Positions 42,516-54,719 of a stretch of 64,000 nucleotides of DNA are shown piece by piece. The position numbers and the translations under genes were made by a program. The notes below the pieces were generated by a model. That model did not search any database. It was not told the DNA's origin and saw only the letters and a program-made list of their open reading frames with translations. Within the stretch, counting starts at the first letter, position 1. Each line of letters opens with the position of its first letter. The stretch comes from Isoetes taiwanensis. Lineage: Eukaryota > Streptophyta > Lycopodiopsida > Isoetales > Isoetaceae. Location: assembly GCA_021234155.1 (NCBI GenBank), contig JAJEKV010000003.1, positions 31,727,166 to 31,791,165 of the forward strand, read 5' to 3'.

Positions 42516-42902
42516 ATCAATGTTATCAGTGATGTATGAGTACCTATGAAGTATGTATTACAATCAATGTTATCAGTGATGACTACTGTATTCGTTTATG
42601 ATATAATAATCTTATGAGCACCTATAAACTATGTAAGGATGTAATACCACAATGAATATTGTTTGATGTATCATACCTGAATGTAGTGTAAGGGTGTGCT
42701 CTTCGACTTCCAGTATATCTGCAAGCAGTTCCTAATTTCAACCACACCTGAGTTACTCAAGCACACGTTTTAAAAGCATACATATATCCATACGAAAGAT
42801 GTATTATACTTGTATTTATACAACGGTCTTATACACGAGCAATAATGGCGCTGAAGTCTACCCCAATAATTCACCTCAATAATTCTACTTCATTCTTCTC
42901 CC
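42516..42902. other. Spacer between two small genes
   Basis: AT-rich. Two short direct repeats (CAATGTTATCAGTGATG at 42518 and 42564). No other feature. Confidence 0.4.
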
Positions 42903-43145
42903 ATGGATTTTTCGCCTTCATCAGTTCACCACATCGAGGCGATCAAGTGCTCAATGAGCCACTCTGATCTTGTTGGTTGCCTAGACAGGCATCTTCTTCT
43001 TGATCCCTACCTGCGAAGAAAAGCTTTGAGCGCTGAGATTCGTTGCCTTGCGTCAATTCGTGTAATGATCCATCTGATTTGGCTTCCTGAGCGAATGAGC
43101 TATGAGATATCAGGGATCACTACTACAGATCCTGAAGATGAATGA
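42903..43145 (+). CDS. 80-residue orphan protein (intact, MDF type)
   Basis: ATG 42903 to TGA gives 80 residues: MDFSPSSVHHIEAIKCSMSH, then SDLVGCLDRHLLLDPYLRRK, MIHLIWLPERMSYEISGI and an acidic end (PEDE). The nearly identical but broken copy is at 13935-14177. It keeps the family skeleton (KCxMSxxDLxxC, DPxL, IHLxWLP, YEIxxIT). It is the nearest small gene to the 3' end of DUF7869 copy C, as the broken copy is for copy B. Confidence 0.74.
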   Translation: MDFSPSSVHHIEAIKCSMSHSDLVGCLDRHLLLDPYLRRKALSAEIRCLASIRVMIHLIWLPERMSYEISGITTTDPEDE

Positions 43146-44160
43146 ATCACCTGTTTAGCATTGTATAGTGTAAGAGCTCTTGTGTTGAGATGAAAAACGC
43201 AGAGCGTAATGAATAATAACTAGTCTATTGTAACTTGCATGTTATGAATGATATAGTAATTATGTAAAAGAGCATTGCATACCTCAAGAGTTCTCATCAT
43301 CGTCCTTAGCTTCTTTAGCCACTAATTCTTGCAACTGAGCCCCCACACTACTGGGGATCACCACTGACAATGGCCTGGTCTCTACGGCCCAACCATAGTC
43401 TATTGTTTTCAAATGTTGGTAGCATATGGCGGGTCATTAGGATTGGGTCTCCAATTCTTGCTCCAGCAATCCCTATACTGCATTGCATATGAGGTTCCCT
43501 TTCTGGCAACAGGATCAAACCAGGAGACAAACACCTCTTCGTATTGTGGGAGATTAGGGTCCTCTATTGGGTCCTCTTCGGCAAAAGCCATCTACGCCAG
43601 GCAGTTATCATGTGATCTGATTAGCAAGAGCATTCCTTTCTTGACATCTTGGTAGGGGTCAAACATTTCAACTGGGTTCTTGGGTCTACCCGAGAAAGGC
43701 CCAACATAATGAGATGCTTCAATGTGCTCATCCACAAACACTTTTTCGGGTTCTTCGAATGCACTTTGCCTGGTGCTGGGCCAGAAATCCTGAATGACAG
43801 CTCTACCGGGCTGCACGTCCCCAAGCACTCGCAGCAAGGTGGACCAGTAGTAGTCAATAACTTCATTCATATATGTGTTGGACCATGACTTATCGCCAAC
43901 TCTAGAAATAGCTGCCCAGTGCATCATGTACTTGGCAATAGAAGCTCTCAATGCGCCTATATCTTTCAAGCTCCCATATGGCTGCACGACCTTAGGTGAC
44001 CCTCTCGGAATCATAGGTAAACCTTGGGCATCCTCCTTCCACATTCTGATTCCCTTTTCAGGGAGCCACTCCCTATGCCCTGGCCTCATCTTGTAGAACA
44101 TTAGTGGCCATCCATCCTTCATGCAAAACTTGAAGAGTAGAGGTTCCAAGTGACCACATA

Positions 44161-44173
44161 AATGGTCCTTCTT
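44161..44173. repeat. Target-site duplication of the LINE insert (left)
   Basis: AATGGTCCTTCTT, repeated at 45980-45992. Thirteen bases, as expected for L1-type insertion. Confidence 0.9.
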
Positions 44174-45979
44174 TTTTTTTTTTTTTTTTTTTTTTTGAAG
44201 GCAAGATATTTTTATTTTTATTAATATTATGTAATAAATACATTTATTCAAGGCTCCAAAATAGCCAGATAAACGTGTCTGCACTATAGACCCAATGTGC
44301 GACCAGAAAATAGCATAGCTCCACAAAATCATTTGAAGCAAAATATCATTTGACAGACTGAAGACGACACCACCTAATGTTCCACCCCGAAGATAACAAG
44401 TAGATGTAGCAAGTACAAGGAAAGCTTCCTTCCATGCGTTAACTCGAGCCTGTAGTCCCACATGCATCGGATACTAGAGGAAGGGCACAACGCTTTTCCA
44501 AATTGTACTAAGTGCAGAGCCCTCACCATCTTCTCCAGCCCATATGTCTCCAAGACCCTCCCCAAATAAATGGGTGGTCCACCTTCCTTGCCCTTACAAA
44601 GACTCTCTTGCTTGAGTTTTCGCCTCCCAAAATGCTCATACCAGGTTGTGATGCCACTTAATCCTCCCATATCAAGTGGCAATTAGATATCTTGTTGTTC
44701 GTGACTTTCCTTCACTAAGCTTTCTCTAGATCCCACATCGCCTCCTAGTCGGGATAGGAGAGGGCGACATGAAATAACAAAGCTCTCACAAAATCCACAT
44801 ATTCTCGCACAAGAATTCATGAAGGGAGCTGAACTAAAGAATATTGCCAATTCGAGCACTCAAGCCTACCACTTCTCCGAATCATGCCCCAAAACTAAGG
44901 CCTGCTTGTTTTTACTGATCCACTCAATGCACCTTTTCCTCCTTCCCCGAAATGTATCACATAAAATAAACCGCTCAAAAACAGAGGGTCACTACATTCC
45001 AAGTTTTTCTAGTCTGCTTGATGAATGCTGCAACATTAAAGCACCCCCGGATGCCTACTCAATAAATCCAGAGCACTTTTTTTCTTGCCGCCACAAATAC
45101 TCGCAGCCAAATAAACTAGAAATGTATTCTCAAACATAATCAAGTGAAGTAGCTACTCTCAAATCTTCAAACTGCAGTGTTCTTATCCTGCCCATCCCCA
45201 TGGAATCTTGAACATTAATACCTGGAATTTACGAGGACAATGTTTCTTCCATGTCTAAAAAAGTCGAGGGGAAGCTCTGTAAGCACATACAAGATTTTCC
45301 AAGAAGCAACAAAGAACCAGAGTTAACAAAAAGCTTAGCCCCGCGCAATGAGTGCAAAGAAACATTAATTGCAATGAGTGCAACAAATTCCCCAAGTGCG
45401 GTGAGTGCAACAATCCCTAGCATGACCGCAGTTGAGTGCAACCGCCCGAGTGCCCAAGAATCTGTTTAAACAAAAAACATGGCCCAATGTATACACAAGG
45501 AAAGGATGACATACCACAAGAACAAAGACACAAAAAAGCAATCGCCTGTAACGGCCACGACAAATCATGCTAGCCAACAAAGATCGCCTCAAATGCCCGA
45601 TAAAAAGCAAAGAAAGACATTAAATAAGCTATGTGCTTATTTTCCCCGACGAAACTGAATCAGATCGTATCTTATGCCGCTCGACCTCCACTAAAACCAT
45701 AGACAAAGAACCTAAAATACCATATCTTACCCCTGTCAGGATCATCCAAGAACCGGTAGCAGAAATAGCAGCCATACTTCAGCCGACCTTCCCTTTTGCA
45801 AATGATCTCCCCCAGGATATGCCATTCCAGATTACAGCCGTCTGAGTTCAGAGAAGTAGCAGCAGCAGCTAGATCGCTGCTCTTCCAGCGGCCACGCTCT
45901 ACCACATCGATCCTGCAAGCAACGGGCGGCCGCCGCCGCCGCCCTAGAATGCGCCTAGGGTTTCCATACCGACTGTCTC
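44174..45979 (-). mobile_element. 5'-truncated L1-like LINE inserted in DUF7869 copy C
   Basis: 1.8 kb on the minus strand: a poly(A) tail (T-run at 44174-44196 on the plus strand), preceded by AT-rich 3' UTR, then LINE-like C-terminal coding pieces (LPLDMGGLSGITTWYEHFGR near 44650; NKQALVLGHDSEKW near 44900). Stops interrupt the coding part. Ignoring the insert and one duplication, the host gene reads PDKKDH then LCGHLEPLL in frame, which confirms the ends. 45250-45975 holds no recognised coding part. Confidence 0.86.
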
Positions 45980-48245
45980 AATGGTCCTTCTTATCAGGGA
46001 TAAAACCTTTCACGAATTCCTTCCAATTAGGAACCTCTGACACAAGGTAAGGTGAAGGAGCCTTTGAACTACACTGCCTGAAGAGTTGCATAAGCTCCGG
46101 AATAGTCAATGCATCTGATCTTCTCATTAGAGTAGAGTAGTTTCCAAAGAGGGCATCTATGTCATCGTGGGTGTGTCCAACCATCATGAATCCCAGCTGC
46201 ACTTGATCAAAGACACCTAACCAAACCAAGTATGACAAGTAAGAGAAAAGATATCTATTCTTATTCTCGACTGAGCAATTATCTAGTCGCAAGTAAAGCC
46301 TCCTAGGCAACTTGTTCGCTACCATGGGGCCTTTGATAGGAGGCATAAAATCATTTCTACTGCCATTTATCATTTTTGTCCTAAGGTTATCTGTGTTTAA
46401 AATTGCTGCACCCCACCGCTTCGTGACGATCCAGATATCTCTCAAATGGCCCAAATTATCCTCGATTTATTCTCGGTGTCTTCAAGGTATGATTCAAGGA
46501 TCCCACATGAAAATTAGAATCATCGGGCCGGAGGTCCAAAGAGAAGTGGCCCAAGGCACCTATACCATGGCCGTGCATGAGAGCACTGTAACACCGACCT
46601 TGACTGCTCACCCTCCATACGAGACTTTGCTAGCTTCTCTAAACGAGGGACCATGGTCTTATTCTGATCCATCTTATCATGTATAATGGTTAAAGCGTGC
46701 TCAGGAGATCTATGAGACAAAGCTCTCCAGACCAAGAAAGGCTCCCCGCATGAAATCTGGGCCGTCATATGCGATTTTCTCTCTATTGCAAGTACCCTTC
46801 TTTCATTTGGATCTCTGGTCTTAGCAAGCTTTTCCTTTATGACAATACAGGTGTTACACTTAGAAAATGCTATCCTCTTAGCTATTGCTACCTCCTCACG
46901 AATGATTCTCTTTCCAAGCGCATTTAAAAGGACGAAGGAGAAATATGCTTGCCCGTCATCTCAGAACGGTAATATCTACTTCTTGGTGTATATCCTTCTT
47001 AGTCAAGACCGAAGGTAGCCTCTTAACATTTTGTTCGCTACCCTCGCTCGTAATTTTCGAAAGGTGTGGCATCGTCTCGCGTTTTCATCTATGAACATAG
47101 ATAGCACAAAGATTGCCACCAAAGTATGAGACCTTGGCTTCTTAGACCCGATATTTCCGTGCTCACCAATTACGTGGGTCGTCATTGAAAAGTTTCTTCC
47201 ACTTGTAAAAAGTGGAAATGGGTATGCCATAGGCTTTATGCCATGCTTTCACGCGACACCGTTTGTTATTCAACATCGGGTTCGCGGACTACACCATTTT
47301 CGAGCAAAGATCTAGCATGTTATATGCAAAGGTTGTGCGCCCAGGACTTCATGTTCCAGTAAAAGGTTCTCATGCAAGCTATCTCCTTGGATGTAAAATT
47401 TGCACAGCAACGTTTCATGCAGCACAGTGACATGACCTGAAGTCTAGAATAGCCTTAGCACTAGTTTTTCTTTCACATTTGGTCTGTGCTGGACGTGTCC
47501 TGGATCTCCGATTGACCATGCTGTAAGGTCTCTTTTTGGTGATGCCAATTTCGGGTCTAATGGAGTAAGGTTCATTCTCCACATCCTTCTCCTTCACTGC
47601 AACCAGGAGAGTAGAAACTGGAATGTTATCAACGAGCACGAAGGCTATGGGCCATCTCACAAGGTCATGCGGTTGGGGCATTTACGCACGCTTGGCGGCA
47701 AGATTGAGATCTTTTCGGGCATTGGAAATATGCTCATGATAGTAGCAGCTATCGAGCCTTCCCCTAACTTCACGTCAGCCACAGCATGGTTTGGATCGGC
47801 AAAAACGATAACACCATAGCCATAAGCCATGTGGCAGCATTCATGCATGAGTGTGCATGCCTTCTCAACTAACTCATCTCTAGAAAGCCCTTGCACATGA
47901 TTCGTCTCATTACTGGCTAACCCCTCATTGCCTCCGTCCTGCCAGTTTATGCGTTTTATCTGACCTGGTGGGGTGCAAGCTTCCTCCTCTCTCACAAGTT
48001 GAGCAGCAATGTCCTTCTTGTACCACAACACAAAAGTCCCCACAGCTTCACCAATTTTTTCTATTTCCAGCTCGAGAATTGGTAGCGGCAATTGTCCATC
48101 CAAAACATTCACAATTGAAACAACAACCATACCCTCCGGGACAATCGAGTTGTGATGGCGCTCGAAATTGTGGACTCTTCCCTCTGCCACCTTTCTCCCC
48201 AGCAGATATAGCGGAATTACATCTGCCATCCTGCAAACAAGAGGT

Positions 48246-48410
48246 CGTGAATATCGCGGCCGCGATCCTCATAAGCAAAAAGAACTGTGATCATAAAGTA
48301 TTACAAAAAATAGCAACTGATAAATTAAAAAATGTTTAGGACTTTCGCCACCGCGATCTTATCGAGCATTGGCAAGAATGCGGTCGCGCTTTTTGCAAGC
48401 ATTCACACTA
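48246..48410. repeat. GATCGCGG-type palindromes at the 5' side of copy C
   Basis: ATATCGCGGCCGCGATCCT at 48251, then CCACCGCGATCTTATCGAGC and GCGGTCGCGC near 48350-48390. Same motif family as the arrays at 53.1, 54.4 and 60.0 kb. Confidence 0.7.
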
Positions 48411-49354
48411 GCTGTTTCGATAAGAACTCATGTAACAAGGTGACGGTGCAAACGCACTAATGACCTGTGGTGCAATTGCAGATTCCTTTTTCAAAAACAC
48501 CAAAATTTGGTACTTTTGGCATATTTTTTAAAACATAAGAACAAAAAAAAAGGTTGCACATTGAAAAGAACCATTTTTGGAGTGCATGAAAATATTGTGG
48601 TCAAAGTAGAACAAAAAATGGGCTTTTATGATACAAGATTGCAAAATACATTACACATAGCCTATGCGCACATAGAGAAAGACACATTAGTTCAAATACG
48701 TAGGAGAGATATAAGCTCATGAAAATGTAATCATCACATTTGCATTAAACAAGGCCAATTTCGTTTTTAAGCGTCAAGCGGAACCTTTTTGAATAGCGAT
48801 TTGTCTATGCGCGCATAGACAAAGATAGTCAATTTTAAGTACTCTAGAAAGAATGCAAGTCAAATAATAAATAATAATGGCACTTGAACTCGATTAGGTC
48901 GAAGAGTTTTAAATATCAAGTGGAACTTGCTTAGCATGAAGGTTTTCTTTGTTGTTGTCATCTTCGTCAATCGTTTTAACAGTGGTATCAAGTGGATTCC
49001 CTTTTCGGGTGAAAGCATGCTAGGGTGTACCATCTAAAGTACTTTTTAGGGAGTGCGAAACTACCCAGAAAAGTACCCAGCACTGGGTACTGGGAACTTG
49101 CATAAATGCTGCAATAAATAATAAGTTTGAGAGTTAATTCATTTATATTAGTCTCTAATAGTATTGTTATCCTCTAATACTATAGATTGGCATGTTATTG
49201 ACCTTCAATTCAAAAATTTTCGGTTGATTTTAATGGAAAGAAAAAACAGAAAGTACCAGTTTTAAAAGTACCCAGTGTAGGTACTTTTGAGGGTTCCAAA
49301 AGTGGTACACCGTAGCATGCTTTTACCCTTTCAAATTTAAAATTCATGCCTGTT

Positions 49355-50584
49355 TTAGGGTCTCAGATGTAAACTTTGTTTAAAAGGACTAATTAAACTT
49401 TGTTTCACCAACTCTGGTTTGCATCCTTTCTCTGCTAATCCCTCAAAGACCTTGTATGCAAGGCTCGCAGTGTCCTCAAATATTTTAACAATACCCTTAA
49501 TCTTATTTGCTTCGGCATAATTTTTAATGAGAGCTTCAAAATGTTCTTCTACTTTTGCTACTTTACCATGGCATGTTAATAGCATCTTGAACGTTCTGTA
49601 ATCTGGCTTGCATTGATCATTCTGCATTTCATTCAGCAAGCATTCAACTAACCCAAACTTCTGTTCTGCAACCAAATATTCCAACAACACATTGTAATCA
49701 TATATAGCAGGTTGATATGCAAGCATCTTTTTAGTCCATTCAAAAAAATTAAATGATGCATCAACATCCTCTTGGTTTTGCATTTCCTTCCAAGTATTTT
49801 CTGCGCTTAGCCCTGCAAACATCTGTTTTGCTGCAGAATTTGTCACTCTCAAAGCAAGTTGGGCAGATTCGTCCCACACGTGTACCTGTCTTATGACAAA
49901 TGAGAAATCTGCAATGCGTATAATCTGACAAACAACTCCGGAGAGTGACATGCATACCAGGAAGGGACAATAAATGTAGCCGACAGAACTTGACTCTGCC
50001 CTATTAGTTCATGGCTTAAGGCAGCTGCATCTTTCAAACACTCTGGTGCATAAGATTATTATTATTAGAGCTTACAGCAACAGTGGAACATGCCAAAATT
50101 CAGGCTCATTAGAAATATATAGCAAATAAATTATCTACAAATAGCAAACACGAATGCCATATTCCTGCCTCACTGCTTCCTAAAACCAAATACTTAAGAG
50201 CTCATGACTATGCAAACTAATCTGTTTTGGCCAAGTTCCAGAGGCCTTCCACAATTTGTACAACCAATGCAGACCATCCTTCCCATGACATCAAAACTTT
50301 CTTTAACAAATGGAAGTTTGATTTCTCACAATCTGACCAACCTGAAATGGCCCTAGTGTAAAGTTCAAGTTCTTGAGAACCACTTGGGTTTCTGCACAAC
50401 AACCTTTCTGATTAACTTCCGCTGCAATATTCATCAAGGCTTGTGAAATGGCGCTATCTTCTTCTGAAAACCCCTTGTAATCTTGCACCTGTTTTAATGT
50501 CTCAAATGTAAACGCTTTTAAAGGCAAGTTCTTGTTCCAGAAACAAAGCAAATACAGGCATCTGGCTCTAGAAATTACTTGCAA
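49355..50584 (-). pseudogene. Captured PPR-protein gene fragment
   Basis: Minus-strand piece 49951-49355 has PPR-like helices: YDYNVLLEYLVAEQKFGLVE, CLLNEMQNDQCKPDYRTFKM, and VFEGLAEKGCKPELV. About two and a half 35-residue units are recognisable, preceded by FFEWTKKML, a common lead-in of organelle PPR proteins. Upstream pieces at 50217-50584 (KAFTFETLKQVQDY, then MNIAAEV) may be more exons. Neither start nor full repeat array is present. PPR proteins normally bind organelle RNA; this fragment cannot. Confidence 0.62.
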
Positions 50585-51009
50585 AGAGAAGAAATAACTC
50601 AGAATATCTCAAATTTTTACCTGAAAGTGCTTGCAAAATCATCAAAATCCACCTCGAAATCACCTTCTAAATCACCTCATTTTACAAAAGAGAAAGGACC
50701 AAGTTTATCTGCAAGATTGCCCCATAATGCTTTTCCATAAGTTTTCAGAGTAGAAACGGCAGAACTATGAGATCAATAGCTAGAATCTTCTTACCTCAGA
50801 AATCATGCTAGGGTTAGAGAAATACAGAAGTAATCCTGCTGCAAAAGCTCCGGGTAAGAGGTGTGATTTCAAGATCCCGCCCTCCAAAGCCTTACTACTA
50901 CATTCGACCTGCTTTTCTGTGAACAAAGCCTTAAAATAATATTCAGAGCATAAGCACAGCAAAGAAGGAAGAGCTCGGCCAAAGCTTTAGATCCTAGCAA
51001 GACCTTCCC

Positions 51010-51300
51010 TTGCAAGACTGCAAGACCTCAAGACTGCAAGACCTCCGACTGCAAGACCTCCAATTTCTGTGTCTTCCCGAAAGATCTTCCTCCGATTCAA
51101 GATCCCTGTGTCTTCCCGCAAGATCTTCCTCCGATTCCTGTGTCTTTCCGCAAGATCTGCCTCCGATTCAAGACGTCCCGAAAGCAAGATGTGCCGATTC
51201 AGCAGAAAGCTATGTCTGGCTGAAAAAAAAAAAAAAAAAAAACTTTGCCCTATGCGCGCATAGCATCGAAAATTTGCCCATGCGCGCATAGCCCCTACCT
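51010..51300. repeat. Short direct repeats and a CATGCGCGCATAG palindrome pair
   Basis: CTGCAAGACCTC repeats at 51015-51065, then four copies of a 35-38-bp unit with GTGTCTTCCCG and AAGATCTTCCTCCGATTC (51068-51170), an A-run at 51222-51241, and two CTATGCGCGCATAG-type palindromes (51251 and 51277). Related palindromes occur at 48660, 48807, 51727 and 52613. Confidence 0.75.
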
Positions 51301-52930
51301 ACCATGTTACCTCCTACCTACCCATTTTTTCTACCATGTTCTTGTTTCTACCTACCTAGTTTCCTCCCAACCTACCATTATTTTTTTATTTTTATTTTTT
51401 TACACAAAAGGTTGCAATCTAGGTATCCTAACAATATCTTCTTGACTAGGCCTACTATGAGCACTTAGCTTGACAACATTTTGGTGTTCAAAGTGACAAC
51501 TCGTGTCTTCAAGTTGGTTCTACTTAGATAGCTCAGTAACATTGTCTTCCTTAGCCAGGGGTATACAAATGCATAACGTTGTGCTAAGTCATGATATTTT
51601 GCATTATTGTTAATTCTTTAACACTCTTTCCAATGGTTCACACTCTTGTGTAGTCACAGTGCTCGCGCGGATAGCCTCACAATGCTTTAACAAACATCAC
51701 ATATTGTTGTATAGTCATAGTGCTATGCACGCATAGCCTCGCAATAATTTTAATATTATAATAACTTATTTATGAGCCTTGTTGCCACTTTCAACGTTGT
51801 AAAACGTAAAATTCATGTGACCATGAAATGCTTAGGACATTCATCTGAACTTTTGGCAATGTGGTATTCAATATGATTTTTGTAGTCTTCCAGATTTGGC
51901 ATGATATCTTAAGTTTGCAAAACACCTAAAACTTATGATACACCAATATGCATATTGAAATCAAGAAATTCATGTTATGGCATCACACCCAAAAATGGAA
52001 GTTTGCATTTAAAATGGAGGGCAATTTTAAATTTGAACTACAAAAAATGGTAGATGTTTAAGGTGATGACCAGTCTGAAGGAGTTGATGAGTACGATGAC
52101 ATTCCAATACCTGCTCTTCTTAAAGGCCGTAAGCTACTCGTGTAATTTGAGTATTTGTACAGCTGTACATGACTAGTTTGTACAATGTTTACATAGCATT
52201 TTGCAAATGGTGTTTTCCTTCGTTTCACCGAATAGAAGGAAAACAAAGTTCTAGAACTACGGAGGTAGTTATTGTGTAGTTATTTTGTCCTTTTCCCTTC
52301 TCGCTCCCTATTTAAGCTCTTTCTCCTCCCTTTTCTTCCTTGTCAGCTCTCATTGCATCTCCCTTTCGTCTTCCTAGTGTTGGGCCCCACCCCCCCACCC
52401 TTCTCCCAATCGTGAAACTTATTTGTGTAAACTTACATCTTGTTGTAGGCCTCGTGCCTGGTTGAGACTTTCATGCCTGGTTGAGGTCCTCGTGTTTGAT
52501 TGGAGGCCTTTGTGCCTGCTTGAGGCCCTCGTGCCTGGTTGGAGGCCTTGTCTATCCGTAGTAGTTCTAGAATTTTTGTTTCTTTTGTGTTTTTTTATTT
52601 TTGTGCCTTGCCCATGCACGCATAGCATGTGTGCTGCTCCTTGAGCAATAAAAAATGCATACGGCTCCATTTTAATGTTTTTGTCTTCAAAATTTGTCAA
52701 GAATTTGCTGGTTGTTTCATTTTGCCACTTTTTGTATGTGTCCCGAAAACAACTAAATTAGATTATTATTTTTCTACCTAAAATGGGGATGTCAAATTAA
52801 CAAGACGCCAACTTTTTGGTAATTTTGAGCCCTAAAATAGCTACCAAATTCGTAAATTTAGGGTCATTTTTTTAATTGACCCCCCAAAAGTGGCAGAATT
52901 TTAGGGTATTTTAGGGTATTTTAGGGAATC
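51301..52930. other. Non-coding interior of the PPR-carrying element
   Basis: No gene supported. Features: CCTACCTACC repeats near 51296-51380; (C)TATGCACGCATAG near 51727; CTCGTGCCTGGTTGAG repeated four times at 52450-52545; TTTTAGGGTATTTTAGGG near 52900. Confidence 0.45.
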
Positions 52931-53125
52931 TTTAAAAGATTCCTTTTTGTGGTGCAAACGCAGGTCATTAGTGCGTTTGCTAGGTCACCTTGTTATGTGC
53001 AAATCACATGTCGAGGTTAGCAAGTGGTTTCAACTCATAGTTATCGATAGCTGGGAGTTCTTTGGTAAATAGCAAGTGTAGATGGTTGAAGATATCGCGA
53101 CCGCGATCTCGTCGAGCACAATAGT

Positions 53126-54150
53126 TAAACGATTGACTTACAGACTAAAGCATTACTCATACCTCACAGAAAATGGTGGCGTCAACGTCTACTTGTAGCC
53201 AAGGACCCGTCAGAAGCTGCAGTGTCATAAAAACAGTGTTTTGTATCATCCACATGGAGAAAGAAAGCATATACTTGAAACACGTGTACATTGTATAATA
53301 AACACACCAGAGTGCACAGGTTTGCTTAGAACATCTATTTTTACATAGCTGCACCAAAGTATCAGCAGGTATCTTATCAATCCATACAATACATAGTGAT
53401 GTTAGTGTAGAATCAATTGAATGCCGAGAACCCTACAAGGAAACAATTTTTAAGGACGATTTAGTTATTATTGATCATGAACTAACAGCAGAGACTCGGA
53501 GGTTGTAGTTATCATTGAAATTCACTGCAACATAAACTTTGAGTTCACTTTACTGAGAGATATGCATCAGAATAGGCCTTTTACCTCGCTCGAAACCCTG
53601 AATTCGATGCAGTGGAAGAAATCCAAATGTGTAGTGGCGGAGTGCAAGCGGATTATCAGCGCCCTCGTCAGCGCCTTCAATGGATGCGGGATTCAGCAGC
53701 AAATCCTTGCCCGAACTTGGCCCAGCTTAGGCGCAGCTCGAGCATCTCCAAGATCTTGCAAAACAATCAAATTTGAATTGGCTTTTCCCGCTTTCACTTG
53801 AAATGTTTGTTATCGAATTCAAATTTTACTGTCACTGTCCATCCGTAATCCAGTTTCTTTTTGTAGCATTTATGGCTGCATAATATGTCAGGTACCTTTA
53901 ATGAATTGACAATACGGGAGGAAATTGAACGCGGACGTCCAAGTCGATGAAGACCTTTTGTATGGATTACTTGCTTTTGCGGACGGGTATATTCGCACGA
54001 ACGCATTTATGGCCAGTAATAAATACGGCCGGCCGGCCGGTATTTAATATTTCCGGCGTGTAATTAATGCGCCCGCACGTACGGCGCCATTATGGTTGGC
54101 ACGATAATTCACGCACCATTATGATGGGCGGGCAATTAAATTCCGCGGCC
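53126..54150. other. Intergenic, no firm gene
   Basis: A 79-codon open frame at 53562-53801 has no recognisable domain. A near-palindromic run of GGCCGG repeats sits at 54024-54041. Otherwise nothing. Confidence 0.35.
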
Positions 54151-54360
54151 GCGTTCTATAAATTCAAACTCATCAATCTCAAAACATATTTCAACTTTTC
54201 GCCGACCGCGATTTCTTCAGCGCCTAGCGCCTTCGAGTTTGCAGCGCCTTCTGGAACCTCCCCAAAATGACAGGAATTTCGTACACAGCCGGCACCCGCG
54301 ATCCCATGGCACCTAAAGACTCCCTTAGAGAAGGTAATTTCTAACATTTCAGCTCAGCAA

Positions 54361-54693
54361 GATCGCGGCCGCGATCTTGCCTACTAGAACTTGTAATGTT
54401 TTCATAACTATAGCTGCTCAGCAAGATCGCGGTCGCGGTCTTGCTTGCTAGGTTTTGTGATGTTTTGATAGCTGTGGCTGCTCAGCCAGATCGCGGCCGC
54501 GGTCTTGCTGAGCATAGGTTTTCTTTCTTGCGATGTTCATGAGTAGTAGTATAGTAGCTCACTAGGATCGCGACCGCGATGTTCGTGAGCAGTGGTATTG
54601 TTTTCTTGCCCTGCTTAGCTGCTACACAACATCGCGGCCGCGATAGTGTGTGGAGTGCTATTTTAGTTGCTTGGAAGGATCGCGGTCGCGTTT
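54361..54693. repeat. Array of GATCGCGGCCGCGATC palindromes
   Basis: Six copies at 54361, 54425, 54489, 54566, 54631 and 54678, mostly 64 bp apart, each a perfect or near-perfect 14-16-bp palindrome (A/T changes in the centre: CGCGACCGCG, CGCGGTCGCG). Spacers share CTTGC and GCTGCTCAGC words. Looks like the subterminal array of the element that holds the ParB-like gene. Single copies also occur in an intron of that gene (56347) and beyond its 3' end (59961, 60110). Confidence 0.88.
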
Positions 54694-54719
54694 CTCTACA
54701 GTAGTTTATACTTTTCGTT

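Larger units (their letters stand above)
43409..48229 (-). pseudogene. DUF7869-type transposon protein, copy C (broken, LINE-interrupted)
   Basis: N-terminus MADVIPLYLLGRKVAEG (48229) with a DUF8039-like domain ending GTFVLWYKKDI, then FADPNHAVADVKLGEGSI (matching FSDPQDVVDDEFLG of copy B). After decayed sequence at 47.4-46.8 kb the core has IIHDKMDQNKTMVP (46680), LRLDNCSVENKN (46290) and GHTHDDIDALFG (46170), then VPNWKEFVKGFIPDKKDH. A LINE copy (44174-45979) interrupts here; the gene resumes with LCGHLEPLLFKF and runs through MRPGHREWLPE, FWPSTRQSAFEE and FVSWFDP to NWRPNPNDPP near 43430. Frame changes also lie around 47.6, 46.8 and 46.5 kb and near 43600. The part from 46454 to 45978 and the part from 44170 to 43592 are open. 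Confidence 0.7.
48340..53125. mobile_element. Element with inverted arms enclosing a PPR gene fragment
   Basis: TAACAAGGTGAC at 48433 and its inverse ending at 52995, then GCAAACGCACTAATGACCTG (48448) and its inverse (near 52960-52980), form clear inverted arms. Weaker inverted similarity, including GATCGCGG motifs, reaches outward to about 48340 and 53125, so the true ends are probably there. No target duplication found. Inside: PPR-like coding pieces, dispersed CTATGCGCGCATAG palindromes and no transposase. It looks like a non-autonomous element that captured host DNA (Pack-type); that is inference. Confidence 0.6.

Noticed and set aside
44174-44196. T-run as an assembly gap or artefact
   Set aside because: It is the poly(A) tail of a minus-strand LINE bounded by a 13-bp target duplication.
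48433-52995. Exact ends of the PPR-carrying element at the TAACAAGGTGAC words
   Set aside because: No target duplication flanks these positions and weaker inverted similarity continues outward, so I left the ends approximate.
53562-53801. A 79-codon plus-strand frame as a gene
   Set aside because: No recognised motif, no relative in the window and no promoter signal; kept only as a remark.
54361-54693. CRISPR-like array
   Set aside because: Repeats are 14-16-bp variable palindromes with degenerate spacers in plant nuclear DNA; no cas genes.
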